The notes: a model not told the origin generated them from the letters alone. A DNA stretch of 64,000 bases from Litoditis marina (GCA_964036275.1 OZ038434.1:2440560-2504559); one strand, 5' to 3'; counted from the first letter of the stretch, positions 11,222-25,040 are shown. Numbers and translations are program-made.

Positions 11222-14200
11222 TCAGTCCATAGTTTTCTCACACTGAAATAAATGTTTTCCGGAATTGTTCAACATAATTTTCAAGTTGGACGAACAAAAA
11301 ATGGTCTTTGTTAGTGTTAAACGTATCTGAAGTAAACAGTAAAGTAGAGGTAAGATGTAATTGGCATACTAACGTATGTATGACGTAACATATAAAGTTA
11401 TGATACACTAACGTTCTTCGCCACTATAGAGCTTGTTAAAGAAAGAAAAAACTGGTGTTCTTAGTTAGGTCCGGGCGATTTGCGGGTTTATACGAACCGA
11501 CTACAGTTATCCACTTCTTACAGGCCGATCATTCTACGAGTTCTCTCTTCATGAAGATCCATCAAACTTCAACATTCATATTTATACCATAGTTCGAAGT
11601 GTTTAAAACACTCCAAATCTTTCGGTCATGAACCACCACTATGTAACATTGTGATGTGACGAATGAAACTTGAAACTTGAAAATACTCACGCCCTCTTTC
11701 CATTTCAAATTGTTCTGTTTCTCGACTACCACGGCGGGGCGAGCTGCCAAACCGATAGGCTCGAACACAGTGTGATTTTTGATCTCAACCGGTCGGTCCT
11801 CGATAGGCTTCTCCTCCTCCTGAAAAATGGTCTCTGTCACTCCTATGTGACTCTCAGCCAGTTAACCGCATGAATAAGTTCTAACGCTCATTTCATTCCA
11901 ATTTGTTTTATGATTTGCTACAAAGAACGTCATCAAAAAGTCACGTTATGCTTCTGAAAGCTAGAGAGGGTTAGAAAGATATTGTCAGAAAGGTCAGTGA
12001 AAAATGTGAAAGTAAAATAATTACCGCAACTTCCTCGACGCTGACGACTCTCGAGTCTTCCTGGGACTTTTCGGCCTTGCTTCTCTGGAAGCAAAAAATC
12101 GATACAACAGTGTCGGTTACGGTTTGATTAGTTTGAAACTCAGTTGATCTCTTCAATAACTTTTGGCTGCAGAAATTTTAGCCGTGAAAAATCTGGTACC
12201 AAGTCTTGCAGTAATGAACTCCGGACTAAGTACCCCCCTAAGTCCCATATTCTGAAAACGAAACTTCTTCATCTTTCAATAACAGAAGATATGCATTTAG
12301 ATCTAATTTTCTCTCTAATTTTCGTTTTTTTTACTTAAAATTCGAGCATATCCACTAAAAACCGCAGTTTTGCCGCATTGAACACTCAAAAACTGGCGCA
12401 TGGCATTGATTGTTCGAGCCACGACCGAGCCTATAAGCCACGTCCCCTTATGTCCCCTTATAACTACCCCAGGTTCTGTCTGAGCAACCCAATAAAAACG
12501 GTCAATTTACACATTCAACTCAAAGATTTATATTCTCAGGTTTAGAAAACTCCATTTGACTTAGGAGATAGATAACCGTACAAGCAGGGTAAGGATAACA
12601 TGTTTCATTTGTTAGTAAAAAACAAGCACAACTTACTTGAAACTTGAAAGTAAACTTGAAGACCCTAGTTCGAAAACCTGAAAAAAGGTTGTAGCTGAAC
12701 ATGAGGTGAATAAAGTTACCGATTTCTTCGATCCGCTCCTTTTGCTTTTCTTGAAGATCTTGTGCATGATGGAGCGAGAGGGCGGTTTGGCTTCGCTAGC
12801 ACCGGCCTTTTTCTTTTCCTTTTTCGTCTAAAACAAATGTTTGCACCAGAAAATTATATTGTTGAGTTATCTACAATGGAAAAATTGGCTCCAGTGATGA
12901 ACAGAAATACGAGATAATAAAATAAATTGGGCCATAGTAGTTTTGATTGAATGGTAGGGTTTGAAAATAAATAGGGTGTGACCGTATTAGAGTTGTGGCA
13001 TGCACGCATTAGTTCAGGAGGACTGAAAAACGGAGACTACAATCACAGCACATGCCGTCCGCATTTACTCGAGAGCACTTTCCAGAAAGATCGCTATAAT
13101 CAGTTTTTTTAGTTCGTTTCTTTCAGTACACTAGAAGTAAACACAATAATTACGTAGAGTTAGCATTCTAATGAGGCATCGTGCACTTTGTCATGTGCAC
13201 GTTTCTGAGCTCTGCTGACTTTACCATATTTCACGTGACTGTGCAATTGACTAGCAGTATATGTTTGGCTCTCAAACTCAATCAGTGAAAGCAATTTCCT
13301 CACAAACGAGAACGAGCTCTTCTTTTTCTTCTTGGTATTTCCCGAATTATCCTCCTCAGTTCTGTCGCTCGGTTTCGATCCCTTCTTCTGGAAACCCGAA
13401 AACCGTTGGGCGAGTTGTACAATATAAAGATATTAGAGATTTGGAGAAATAATAAAAGTAGTAAGAAAAAAATTAGAGTAGGAACAATATTGTTAGATGT
13501 TGTTATTCTGTGGCTAATCCGCAATCGTAAATTATGAATATGAATTAGTTACTTTGTTCTATCAAGTTCTATACAAGTATATTGTAAGTCAGTATTTTCA
13601 ACAAATTGTTATGTCTGAGGAGACTTGAACGTCAATCGCCAATTGACTTTCTCTGAGTAGTTTGGATGATTCACCTTTAAAGCCTTTCCTTTGTCAACGC
13701 TCACTGTTTCGTTTGATTTCTGAAAATATACAGATAAGAATTAAAGAAACTTCTTACTCTGTTTTTCTCTCTGTTTTGAGAAGCACTGAAATTTTTTTAT
13801 CTGAATAAGTCTGTTCCTCAAATGCTTCAATTAGTACTAAGGCAGTCAAATTAGTATTAAAGTAGCATGAGAAAGTTACAAGCTGCTACCTCTCTTTACC
13901 ACTACTGCACCTAGAGGCTATAACATAAGAAAGATTACGATTACTCTACACACCTTCCAACACACAAACATGAAATGAAATAAACTCGCCTTTGCAGTCT
14001 TCTCCCGTTTCTTATCACTGTCTTCTTCCACCGTCCGATCACCACGTACCCTAAGATTACAGTGGTTGGTATAATATAAGTTAATTCAATATTCAAGTGT
14101 AAGGTCAGCATTCTTAGGAGGTATCGTGCATTTGCCATTGCACGTTTCTGAGTTCGCACGTGTTTAACATGTTGCACATGACTTTTTCGAAAACAAGCTC

Positions 14201-15386
14201 AATCGGTGGAGTTTGACCAATCTCGCTATGTTTTCAGTTTGTGTATCGTTGCTGCTAGGGTGAAATTCGTAAATTGTGGTGTTTCCAGAGCTCAAACTAC
14301 AATTCAGCCGGCTATTGTGTTTCGATAGCACAACTAATCCGAATTTCAATGGTTAGACAGTATAATTCTCGCCTGTAGACTGACTGTAAACAAACCAACA
14401 AACCACTCACTTCTTCTTATTACCGTCAAGGTCACTCTGCCGCAATCTGAAAAAAAAAACGAGAATATGAAAGCTGGACGAGAAGTTTTTTTTCATTTTT
14501 CTCAAAGAAAGTCAGCAAACCAACGTTTTCACAATTTCGCAACCAATAGCTTATCAGAAATCATTTTCGGGTTTATTCATAGAAAACTTTATGAGAATTT
14601 CGCGCTCATCGTGAACATTCTAATGCGTTAAAACAGTTTAGAAAAATTCCTGGAAACTCACCTCTCGGCAGACTCTGAACCCTGCGAACCTTGCGAACCC
14701 TGCGATTCATCACGACTGCCCTCAGCTGAAATACACACCAGAATGAATGAAAGAAATGTTTTAGTTGTTTGCGTCTGTTCACAATATACATACAATTATC
14801 TCCGAGTCTGAATCCAATTCCCGTTAGACGATGAAAACTGACTATGACAATACAGTAATCTATAGTACTGAATCATGAAATATTTCCCATCCCTAACAGT
14901 TTTGTGGGTGAAAATGCGTTCAGATCCAGAACTATTCAGATCAGATTCAGATTCAGATCAGGAGTACTTTTGTTACAAAGTATATATAGGGAATGATTGA
15001 GTCTTCTTTGTAGTTTGATATCTAAACACGCCATAATTTACAATTCTATACCGAAAACCAAAAATGCAACGAATCAGAGCTACAAAAATGCAACGAATCA
15101 GAGCGGGCTCGCTTTAGAAAGAGCGCAACCTAATAGGCAACTTCAGTAACTACTAGTTGGTACTATGAGTAAAACGTCGTCTCTCAGTTTTAACTGTTGT
15201 TTATCAGCCTACGTCTCCACAAAACAAATAATATTTTCATGAGTAAAACTTAGTCACGGCAGCGACATTATCGTTGCCGTCTCAATTTCGACTCAGTCGG
15301 CGGGGGGCCGAGTCAGTTATTTCTCAGAGTAGTTACAAGCTTACTGTAAAGAGTGAAGCAAGAAAGAACTCACCACCAGACGACAT
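11222..15386 (-). CDS. Small Lys/Ser-rich, probably disordered protein (about 206 aa)
   Basis: Exons in phase: 15386-15374 (ATG), 14725-14662, 14446-14411, 14050-13990, 13719-13675, 13387-13304, 12827-12720, 12084-12025, 11819-11691, and a tentative last exon 11242-11222. The protein begins MSSGAEGSRDESQ with GSQ repeats. It continues with long K/E/S-rich stretches including KKKKKSSFSF and a basic block RSIMHKIFKKSKRSGSKKS. The last confident exon contains VFEPIGLAARPAVVVEKQ, the only part with a globular or motif-like look. No domain, TM or signal peptide is recognised. The intron after 13990 starts with gc (gcgagt). If the last splice is not used, the frame reads on to a stop at 11562. Function unknown; a cytoskeletal or nuclear accessory role would be speculation. 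Confidence 0.6.
13150..13265. repeat. Short palindromic repeat (gcacgtttctgag family), copy 1
   Basis: Contains ctaatgaggcatcgtgcac, then gtgcacgtttctgagctctg, then cacgtgactgtgcaattgac. Related copies are at 14100-14180 and 45145-45260, the last with its head in reverse orientation. It lies in an intron of the Lys-rich gene. Probably a MITE relic. Confidence 0.6.
14100..14180. repeat. Short palindromic repeat (gcacgtttctgag family), copy 2
   Basis: Contains ggtatcgtgcatttgccat, then gcacgtttctgagttcgcac and gttgcacatgac, diverged from the 13150 copy. Intronic. Confidence 0.5.
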
Positions 15387-16180
15387 CTCACCGAGGCTCC
15401 AAGTTAGTAGAATGGCTTTCCCTTCAGAGACCTGACTTCATAATGCACTTCTTGTAAAATCCGGACGTGTTTCGGAACGCAAACCCGTCAGTCTGGCTAT
15501 CCTGTTTATAACACAAAACGCGTGACGTGGCGACAAAAGGGCACCAGAACTGCACTATTCGTTTTCACGCACGCAGTGCGAATGGGAACTTTCTAGACAA
15601 AAAACGGAGAACGGGGTCGATCGAAGAGCTAGTCTGATTTCTGTGAAAGGTCTTGCCTTATTCGGCTCAGTCTGCTATTTCTGCAAAGTCTTCTCTTAGT
15701 GGGGGTCAAAATTGTACGAAAAACGTGCATTTTCGTGTGTTTATCAGTGAATGTACGGTTAACCCGGTCAGCGTTTGTGCAGTTATAGTTATAGAACTGA
15801 CAACTCTAGATAATCTCAAAATTTCCTCCAGAATGCCATTATGGCGACAGCGGGTGCGTTAAAGAGTGGTTAGGAAATCGAATTTTTTTGTAGTTTGTAT
15901 TACACGTGGTCACTGGAGATAAGTTGATCATAATGTAAGTGAAGGGTCACTGTGAAGGTCTCCTCTTTTAACACTTTTCGTCAAATCACTGTCATAAATT
16001 CACCTATTCCAATAACAATGAAGAAAAGGCAATTAGACTGTGGCCCAGTTTTTTAGGGACACATTTATTTATTGTGGCTCGAAATGACAACGACTGTGTG
16101 CAATGAGCTGTTTAAACGAGAAAATCAATTGTCATTGGAGCTCGGAAAAATCAATACAAAATCAATAAATATCTTTAGCA
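15387..16180. other. Intergenic between two minus-strand genes
   Basis: This is the 5' flank of the Lys-rich gene and the 3' flank of the two-TM gene. It includes a somewhat GC-richer stretch (about 15480-15660) that could hold the Lys-rich gene's promoter. No further exon, RNA gene or clear repeat was identified. Confidence 0.4.
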
Positions 16181-19100
16181 TCAGGCGGAAGTCTCGTCGG
16201 AACTGATCTTCGACTTAATGGGAGATGGACGAGGGATGCGAGACGGGCGCGAGTTCCATGAAGACAAACCAAGCTATAAAATGAGTTGTCTGTTGGGAGA
16301 AGTACATCAATGTTTCTTGAGAGAAATGGAACAATTGTAGAATAATACAAAATAAAGAAATGTAACAATTTTAGAACAATACAGAATAATGTTGATTTAA
16401 GACACGGTAGATTTGAAACACGCGAGATGAGGTTTAAAATAATAGAAATCTTTGGATTTGTATGAAGGTCTCCTGTTTTAACACTTTTTTGTCAAATCTA
16501 AATCAAAATAAGAAGTAATTCGTAAAAAGTGGGGGACCAGGAAGTGTGTGAGTTCTGTTTGGTTTCACCGTTTTCAGCAAAAAGTGAACAATACGATGTT
16601 GTGAATGAGTGTGCAACAAAAGTAGAACAATACATTTGTTTGCACTACGGTTCACAAAAAAACAGAATATACAAAGTATAACTTGAACGTGAAAATGCAT
16701 AGTGATTTTACCTGAAAACAATGTGAACCGTTGTGCAAACAAATGTATGGTTCTACTTTTGCTGCACACTCATTCACAACATCGTATTGTTCACTTTTTG
16801 CTGAAAACGGTGAAACCAAACAGAACTCACACACTTCCTGGTCCCCCACTCTTTACGAATTGTTCTCTTTTTGCTAGTTGTACTAGTACAACCACTCCTT
16901 GAGTTGACTTAGAGAAAGATTTTTGAATAGTGGTGACTATCAAACATCCTGATATCTGGAAGTTCCAAGTTTTCAAACGATGTGCACCTGGTTTTTCAAA
17001 ACATTTTCGGCGCTAATTAACCTCTTAAATTGGCGTGATAGGCGAAACTGGTTCAAAAAACTGTTTTTTTCCGCTTCGTTAATTTAAATCTGAGTATTGT
17101 GAAAAATCTGCGTTATTACAGTACAAAGAAAATCTTTTCTCAATTGGCGCGAACGGGCGCCAGCCATTGGCGCCAAATATGAAACATGTAACTCTAATTG
17201 GTAACAAACAACTGGAATGAACTTTCCTCGACCAATTAGCACAATTTCCGACTGTTTTTTGGTTCAGAAACCCTATTTTCAATTTTGGCGCCATTTGGCG
17301 GGTAAAGTACCGTTTTGGCGCAGAATGTTGAAGAAATGTTGATATCCAAGCCGTATTCGTCAACTATGTTCATAGTTCGGACATCTGGGGAACATTTCGC
17401 TCGTTACCTTACTTCCCTGGCGTTGTTCTAATTTGGCGCCACTGGGCGCCAGCGTTTGGCGCCAAATATGAACCATAACACCAAATTTTCAGAAAAGGCT
17501 GAGATTCACTAATCTAACCTCTGTACTAAATTTCGGAGCATTTCATCCATAGGAACACACATTTTCCAGCTTCTGGCGCCTATTGGCGCCCGCGCCAAGC
17601 GCCAAACAGAACGTGACGACACCAAACGTTGGGGGCCGGGCTAACTTCGGGATCTACGCATGTGTGCCAAATTTCAGCCGAATCGGTTCAGTAGTTAAAA
17701 AAATTATTTTCTCTGCGGACATCGGACGAGGGACGAGGGACGAGCGACGAGGGACAACGGAAATTTTCATAACGACACGACAGCATAACTTTTTTCAACC
17801 TTGACCGATTTTCCTAATTTTTCTACACAACATGTATTTAATAGATATCTAGCTCTTCCTCTTTTTAAATTTCGAAAAAAATGTTTTATTTGAAGACTTT
17901 TGTGGTTTGAAAGCCAAAAATGAGTGCGCAATGGCCAAACCAAACACAACTCACACGCAGCGCTTCGCGCTGCGCGCGATTTGCACCGCGCAAATTACAC
18001 CGACGGAAATCACTAATTCAATCAATGACACTAGGTTCCATTCTATTAATTCAATCTAACACAGAGAAACTGCTCTTACAACAGAGCCAGATGTAGACAA
18101 ACCTTAGTATTCAATACTTTTCGTGCGGCTGTCATAAATTTGTTGTCTGGCGTGCTGTAGACTGAGCCGCAGGGGATAGGAGTAGTGGCCTCACTCTCAA
18201 ATTCCACGTCATCCGAAGCTGAAATGAATTTCTCGACATTCATAAAAAATATGTAGATGTTATGTAAAACGACCAAAGTAGAGATGCACTGAGAATGGTT
18301 CACTTAAATGTTGTCCTCCGCATGAGAAAGATATTTTAAATTAGCACTCATCTTCACAACTCACTTTCCATAGGAAGCTCCTGGTTGTTCCATCCTGAGT
18401 TGAAATCTTCTAGGCTGAAGCTCGTCTGAAAATGCGAGCTCATTTTGAAATGTCTAACTGTTTTAGAAGCCAACCCTAGAGTGATAACCTCATAAAGTTT
18501 TCTACGGTTTCGAATTCATCATTGGCGAGTATTTCAAAATCTGAGGCGTAATTTTTTTCTGGAAACTTTTCATGTCAGATTTGTACAATTGCCCCCCCCC
18601 CCCCCCTCACCTTAAGTCCCCCCCCCCCCCGCGTAGTACTATCACCCCCCTCCCAATACGATTCCCTATAGAGAGGGGGGTGATTGTGAATGGGGGGTCA
18701 TTGTAAATGGGGGGTAATTTTACAATGTCGACGTTTAACAATCACCCTCCACAATACAAAATGGGGGGGGGGGGTAATAGTACAACCCCGGACCTGTCTA
18801 ACAATCGCCCCCCACTCAATCCAAACCTGCAGTAAAGAAGGACGTTGTACAATCACCCCCCTCGGGGTGGGGGGTGATTGTACTACGGGTCGGATTCCAA
18901 CCTATTTCGGCTCAAGGGGGGGACGATTGTACAATAAAACCTCAGATTGTAGGCAGAAAGGCAGAAATAGTACTCTTACACATCGCAGAGGCTAAAGTAC
19001 TACTCACATTATTTCCAATGTTCTCCAACTCTTCGTCCAAATCGATTTCGTCCTCGCATCTGTCCGATCCGAATGACTCCCAGGAAAAGTTCGATTCTTG

Positions 19101-21763
19101 AGATCTACTACGAGTTGATACGCTGGAACAATGATTATCAATCATAAAACATCATTAACGTCGCTACGTCAGTTTCACGTAACGAAACATATCTGCCCTC
19201 TCCTCTCACATGATTCCTCAGTTTCGAAAATACAATAGTTTTTAAATTCTTTATTCTGCCTATGTATGAGTGTTGTGGTGCTGTGCCAGTTATTTCTTAG
19301 AAAATTGGATTCAAACAAAAACACAAAATCAACTTAGAAAATGTTATTAATAATTGAGTAGAACACCTATATCATTTATTCTTCACAAAATCTGCAACCG
19401 GACAAAATGGAAACGAGAGATTATGTGGTAAAATGTGTTGTTCATGTTTTTCAAGCGCTGGCTCGATGGAAATAATGAAAACTAACGATGCAGCTAGGAG
19501 ATCGGTAGCCGTGGAGATAGAGCGTGACGAAGACTGAATCCGACGGAGAGTGGAACGGGTGACGTCATCAGATGGAGCCAACGACATCCGTACATCAGTG
19601 TCGTACTAGAAAATGTATGAGTATGACGTCGGGTTGGAAGTAAGATGAAGTAAGATTGGAAGTAAGGCGAGAAAGGTTGTATTAAAGTTCAACTCACATC
19701 TTCCATACTGAATGACATATTCGAATGAATCGAGTGACAAGAGTTGGTGCGAGTGACAACTTTCTGAAAAAGGAAAAACACTACATATCTGGTTCAAAAA
19801 GTATACCGCATTTTTCAAAACAATCTCCAGACATATTGTAAAGAAACTGCAAATTACTAGTAGAAATTGATAGAACTATACGATGCTATCGATTTCTAAA
19901 AAGAAAAGGATCAGAGCGTGGGTTCCATGCCCAAAAGCCCCGAAGCAGCTATGGATAAACTCGCATCAACAACATATTCTTCTCGACGAACTCACAATCT
20001 GTGGTTTGATCGTGATTTGGGGTCGAATTTGCATGGCCCATGAGAAGAGAGAAGTCCAACTGGACGTTGCCAGCGAAAACGACGAAAACCAATGGAAAAC
20101 CACGAGAGAAGTTACAAAGATCTTGATCTGAAAATGGAACAATTACATAGGACAAAATTCAATACCATTCCAATAACATCTATGAAAGTACTGAGATGAA
20201 AAACGTAAGGTGTGTTGGAGTCGCCTTATTCTCCAATTGGTGAACAGAAAACGCAAAATTGAAAACGAATTACGACTAATACAAACTTGAGAATAATAGT
20301 TTGTCCAGTGGATATAAGAAATTTAGATCCAAATCCTGTCTTTTGTACTATGGGGTTCGCAAACCATAGAACGACTGATTGGACCCGTATCCACAATGTA
20401 CAACCCCTTCCTCACATACGAAAGCGTTACATCACCGAAATCTGTCAAAAGGTTTGTTCTCACCTGCTCCTTCCAGCCGCCGAAATTGGGAATAAGTTTG
20501 GCTCCTTTCACTTTTGTCTGTTTCACGATCAATTTTGAGATGGAGTAAGTGATTGCGTAGAGCAAATAAATGTGGAATAGAAAGTAGATCACAACACATT
20601 CAACCGAGAAATGAGCAAATGTAGGCAGAACACGACGCTGAAAAACGGTGTGTAACAAATACATAAATTTATTAGGAACATAGACAAACACATTGTTCCA
20701 ATTGTAAAAACTCTTGTCGTTTGTCTGTATGCTCCGAAAAATTTCCGACTCTGGTATCTCGTTCATTACCCGTATGGTTACGAAAACTATCGTTTCGGAT
20801 AAGATTTTTACAGAGGTTTTTGCAGAATTTGATTTCAACTTATAATCTTACATCAAAGTGAAGACGAATGAAAAATAAATATCCCCCAACGATTTATTGA
20901 ACAACGAAATATTCCTACAATACTTTCTGTTTATGTACATTTTTAGAACACTTCAAACTCTTCAAAATCACTGTATATTTTAAACAGCCTCAGATGGGAT
21001 AGGTAACGCTCAGGGTGCATAGCAAACGAGGAATTCATAAATTGCTATCTTCATTGACTGTTTACACGCAACTAAATGAATAGATTGAGAGGGCGCATCC
21101 CGCGTCCCGCCGTATCTAGTACGGGTTTTGCAATTGTGAAAAGGGGCGGGGCACTTCAGTTTGATCAGTCGGTTTCACTCAATGCCGTACAGCGAGAGTC
21201 AAGCAAACGTCAACTTGTGTGTCAACTTGTGTAGTTAGTATTTTTTTCAAATTGTAGGTTCACTAGTTGACAAATGTTGAGTTTTCCAACGATTATTCTT
21301 ATAAATACTTAGTTAAACAATGCGAGCTATGTTTTTGAAAGCATTTCCTTCTGTTTACTATAAAACTGAACTCCATGCAGTAGGTAGACAAACATTCCAA
21401 CTTATTGCTTATTTTGAAAATTTGAATAATCAACTAACCACTAGAAGCAAATGAGTAGTGGCGATTTCTTCAAAAGACATTCCTGCAAAACACGTAGTTA
21501 TTCAGAGTGAATTGATTGAATGTTGAAAATGAATAGTAGGGTCGTCAAACTCGTAGTTTCACTATGACAATACAAAATTAACTAAGTTTAGGAGGTGAAA
21601 CATATCCCGGAAACACAACAAAATGCACAGTAGTTTTCCACCCTTGTTTGAGCGAAGACTATAAAGAAGAAAAACACAAATCCTCACCTTTTGCCAATTT
21701 GCGAAACACATCCAAAGTAGAATCTTTGGCTTTGTCATAGAACTGCCGCACATGGAGCTTCAT
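16181..21763 (-). CDS. Unrecognised two-TM protein with Ser-rich acidic tail (331 aa)
   Basis: Ten exons join in phase with gt-ag ends: 21763-21688, 21482-21439, 20637-20464, 20127-19996, 19763-19698, 19605-19487, 19122-19008, 18425-18365, 18218-18103, 16273-16181. Residues 1-40 are soluble (start MKLHVRQFYDKAKDSTLDVF). A hydrophobic segment spans about 51-78 (VECVVIYFLFHIYLL...) and a second about 100-130 (IFVTSLVVFHWFSSF...). Residues 143-331 form a hydrophilic tail rich in Ser and Asp/Glu, with several possible phosphosites and a basic proline end (SRPSRIPRPSPIKSK). The tail could sit in the cytosol; topology is not determined. No family was recognised. The total coding length is an exact multiple of three, which supports the model. 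The last intron (1.8 kb) is filled by repeats. Confidence 0.65.
16517..16892. repeat. Long-hairpin foldback element (MITE), copy 2
   Basis: The left arm begins aattcgtaaaaagtggggga and the right arm ends ggtcccccactctttacgaa. The arms are about 145 bases and near-perfect reverse complements around a loop of about 50 bases. Beyond the right arm follows ttctctttttgctagttgta, which corresponds to the outer flank of the 6008 copy. The tight arm match suggests a younger insertion than copy 1. It is inside the last intron of the two-TM gene. A partial arm recurs at about 17930-17957. Confidence 0.85.
17040..17760. repeat. Dispersed GGCGCC-rich repeat, copy 2
   Basis: Dense ttggcgcc/ggcgccaa words (about 17138-17178, 17283-17320, 17430-17470, 17573-17602). 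They are followed by a short degenerate tandem of gggacgag units at about 17728-17755. It shares these features with the 5200-5800 block, apparently inverted. Intronic in the two-TM gene. Confidence 0.65.
18588..18935. repeat. Poly-C/poly-G foldback cluster
   Basis: Runs of 8-14 C (18593-18640) are followed by G runs (18676-18716, 18762-18772, 18868-18876, 18916-18922). They are embedded in alternating copies of tacaatcacccccc and its reverse complement ggggggtgattgta. Many G runs allow G-quadruplex or i-motif structures, and opposite-strand copies allow hairpins. It lies in the intron between exons 7 and 8 of the two-TM gene. The run lengths may be affected by sequencing error. Confidence 0.75.
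20979..21130. repeat. Recent dispersed repeat, copy 1 (98-bp core)
   Basis: The core 20979-21076 (tttaaacagcctcagatggg to acacgcaactaaa) matches 61880-61977 with one difference in 98 bases by eye. It is followed by a tail ending gccgtatctagtacgggtt. The tail motif recurs at 36335-36392 and 61980-62030. It lies in the intron before exon 3 of the two-TM gene. Confidence 0.8.
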
Positions 21764-21926
21764 TTTGTGTAATGAGAAATGAAACTTTCCACTGTTCACG
21801 AACGGACATGTTTTAATTGACAAGGAACCCCGTTTTCATTTTCAGGGAAAAACCACGTAACGGGAAATACGAAAGTAAGATGTGTTCGAAAAATTTAGGG
21901 GTAGTAATTTTTGTTTGCTTTCACAG

Positions 21927-22103
21927 TTTTCTTCGTTCCCGCGGAGACTCCTACAGTCATAATTTTTATGTTCTTTTTTCTTCTCAAAACAATTAAGGAC
22001 GGCAGAACAAATCAAAAATCTGTTAACGATGAGAACCCTCATACGACAAGCAATAAAAACGATATATCCATTTTCTTACTGCTTTGTTCAATCACAATTT
22101 ACA
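21927..22103 (+). pseudogene. Orphan GPCR-like exon (TM5-loop-TM6)
   Basis: A 177-base open exon is bounded by ttcacag and a gtgagtg donor. It encodes FFVPAETPTVIIFMFFFLL, a basic/polar loop (KTIKDGRTNQKSV...), then ISIFLLLCSITIYS. This reads as TM5, third cytoplasmic loop and the start of TM6 of a rhodopsin-like or SRW-like receptor. A tiny candidate exon (about 21846-21874) precedes it. No other receptor exons fit: upstream lies exon 1 of the opposite-strand two-TM gene, and adenylate kinase starts 160 bases downstream. Most likely a receptor fragment left by duplication or decay. Confidence 0.4.
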
Positions 22104-22238
22104 GTGAGTGAATATTTACTATTCGTTTAACTTTCATTACTCGTTAATTAATTATTCGGTTCTGAGGATATGGTCGTTGAGCAGAAATTCTGAGAATTCT
22201 GATAAACTTGTAAATGGTGCAACAGTTCAATAAAACTC

Positions 22239-22244
22239 TTTATT
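22239..22244 (-). terminator. Poly(A) signal AATAAA of the adenylate kinase gene
   Basis: AATAAA on the minus strand begins 20 bases after the stop codon, the canonical signal at a normal distance for a nematode 3' end. Confidence 0.8.
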
Positions 22245-22263
22245 GATCATTTCCTAGCTTGAT

Positions 22264-24358
<2,095 letters not shown>

Positions 24359-24382
24359 AGTTAGTGTTTCGGTCGGTTAGAT

Positions 24383-24390
24383 CTGAAATA
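24383..24390 (-). promoter_or_regulatory. Acceptor in 5' UTR of adenylate kinase (possible SL trans-splice site)
   Basis: The minus strand reads tatttcag 24 bases before the ATG, the usual distance and sequence for a nematode spliced-leader acceptor. It could instead end a 5' UTR intron. Confidence 0.5.
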
Positions 24391-25040
24391 AACATATATA
24401 GTTCAGTACAAAATCATTACAAAACCAAAAAGCCGATTCAAACTGAATTCTGAAAATTAAGACTGAAGATACTCAAACTCTACGAAAAATCGAACATTGA
24501 CGATACTCTAACCAAGCAACCTACCGTTAGGACGAGTGATGGATGAATGATTCGAATGAAAATGAGATATCCAAGAAAAGATACTTGAAAACAAAACCGT
24601 GAAAATGCACGAAAACTGGTGGAAACTCGAAAAAGGCACGTAGACTTTTCATTTGTCACGTAGGCACTAGAGTTGTAACTGAACTTTGATCTGATAATTG
24701 ACATGAAAGTAAAAGGAAGATATTGAGAGAGAGGGAGCAAGAGCGAGAGAAAGATAAGGTGTTCTGCCAGGGTGTATCATAGAGAAGTCAGATGTTACCT
24801 ACCATTTCTCTATCAAATTCACATTTTGACTATACATTCATCTCAAACTACATTATCACTATATATTGATAAAATTTCAACATTATGTGATTCATTATCT
24901 TTCTTTTTTCAGCTTTGATCTGTGAACTGTTCTTAATGTGTACGAGATTCGATCTTTCACACACTGGATTGATTTCCTGCGTTCATAAACATTCTGTAAC
25001 ATCATCAAGTGAGCCAACAAAGTACAACTATAGGGTGTAC

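Noticed and set aside
20323..20838. 171-codon open frame on the minus strand
   Set aside because: It contains a clear acceptor (ccgtttttcag) at 20638 and a gtgagaac donor at 20463. Only 20637-20464 is coding and the rest is open intron.
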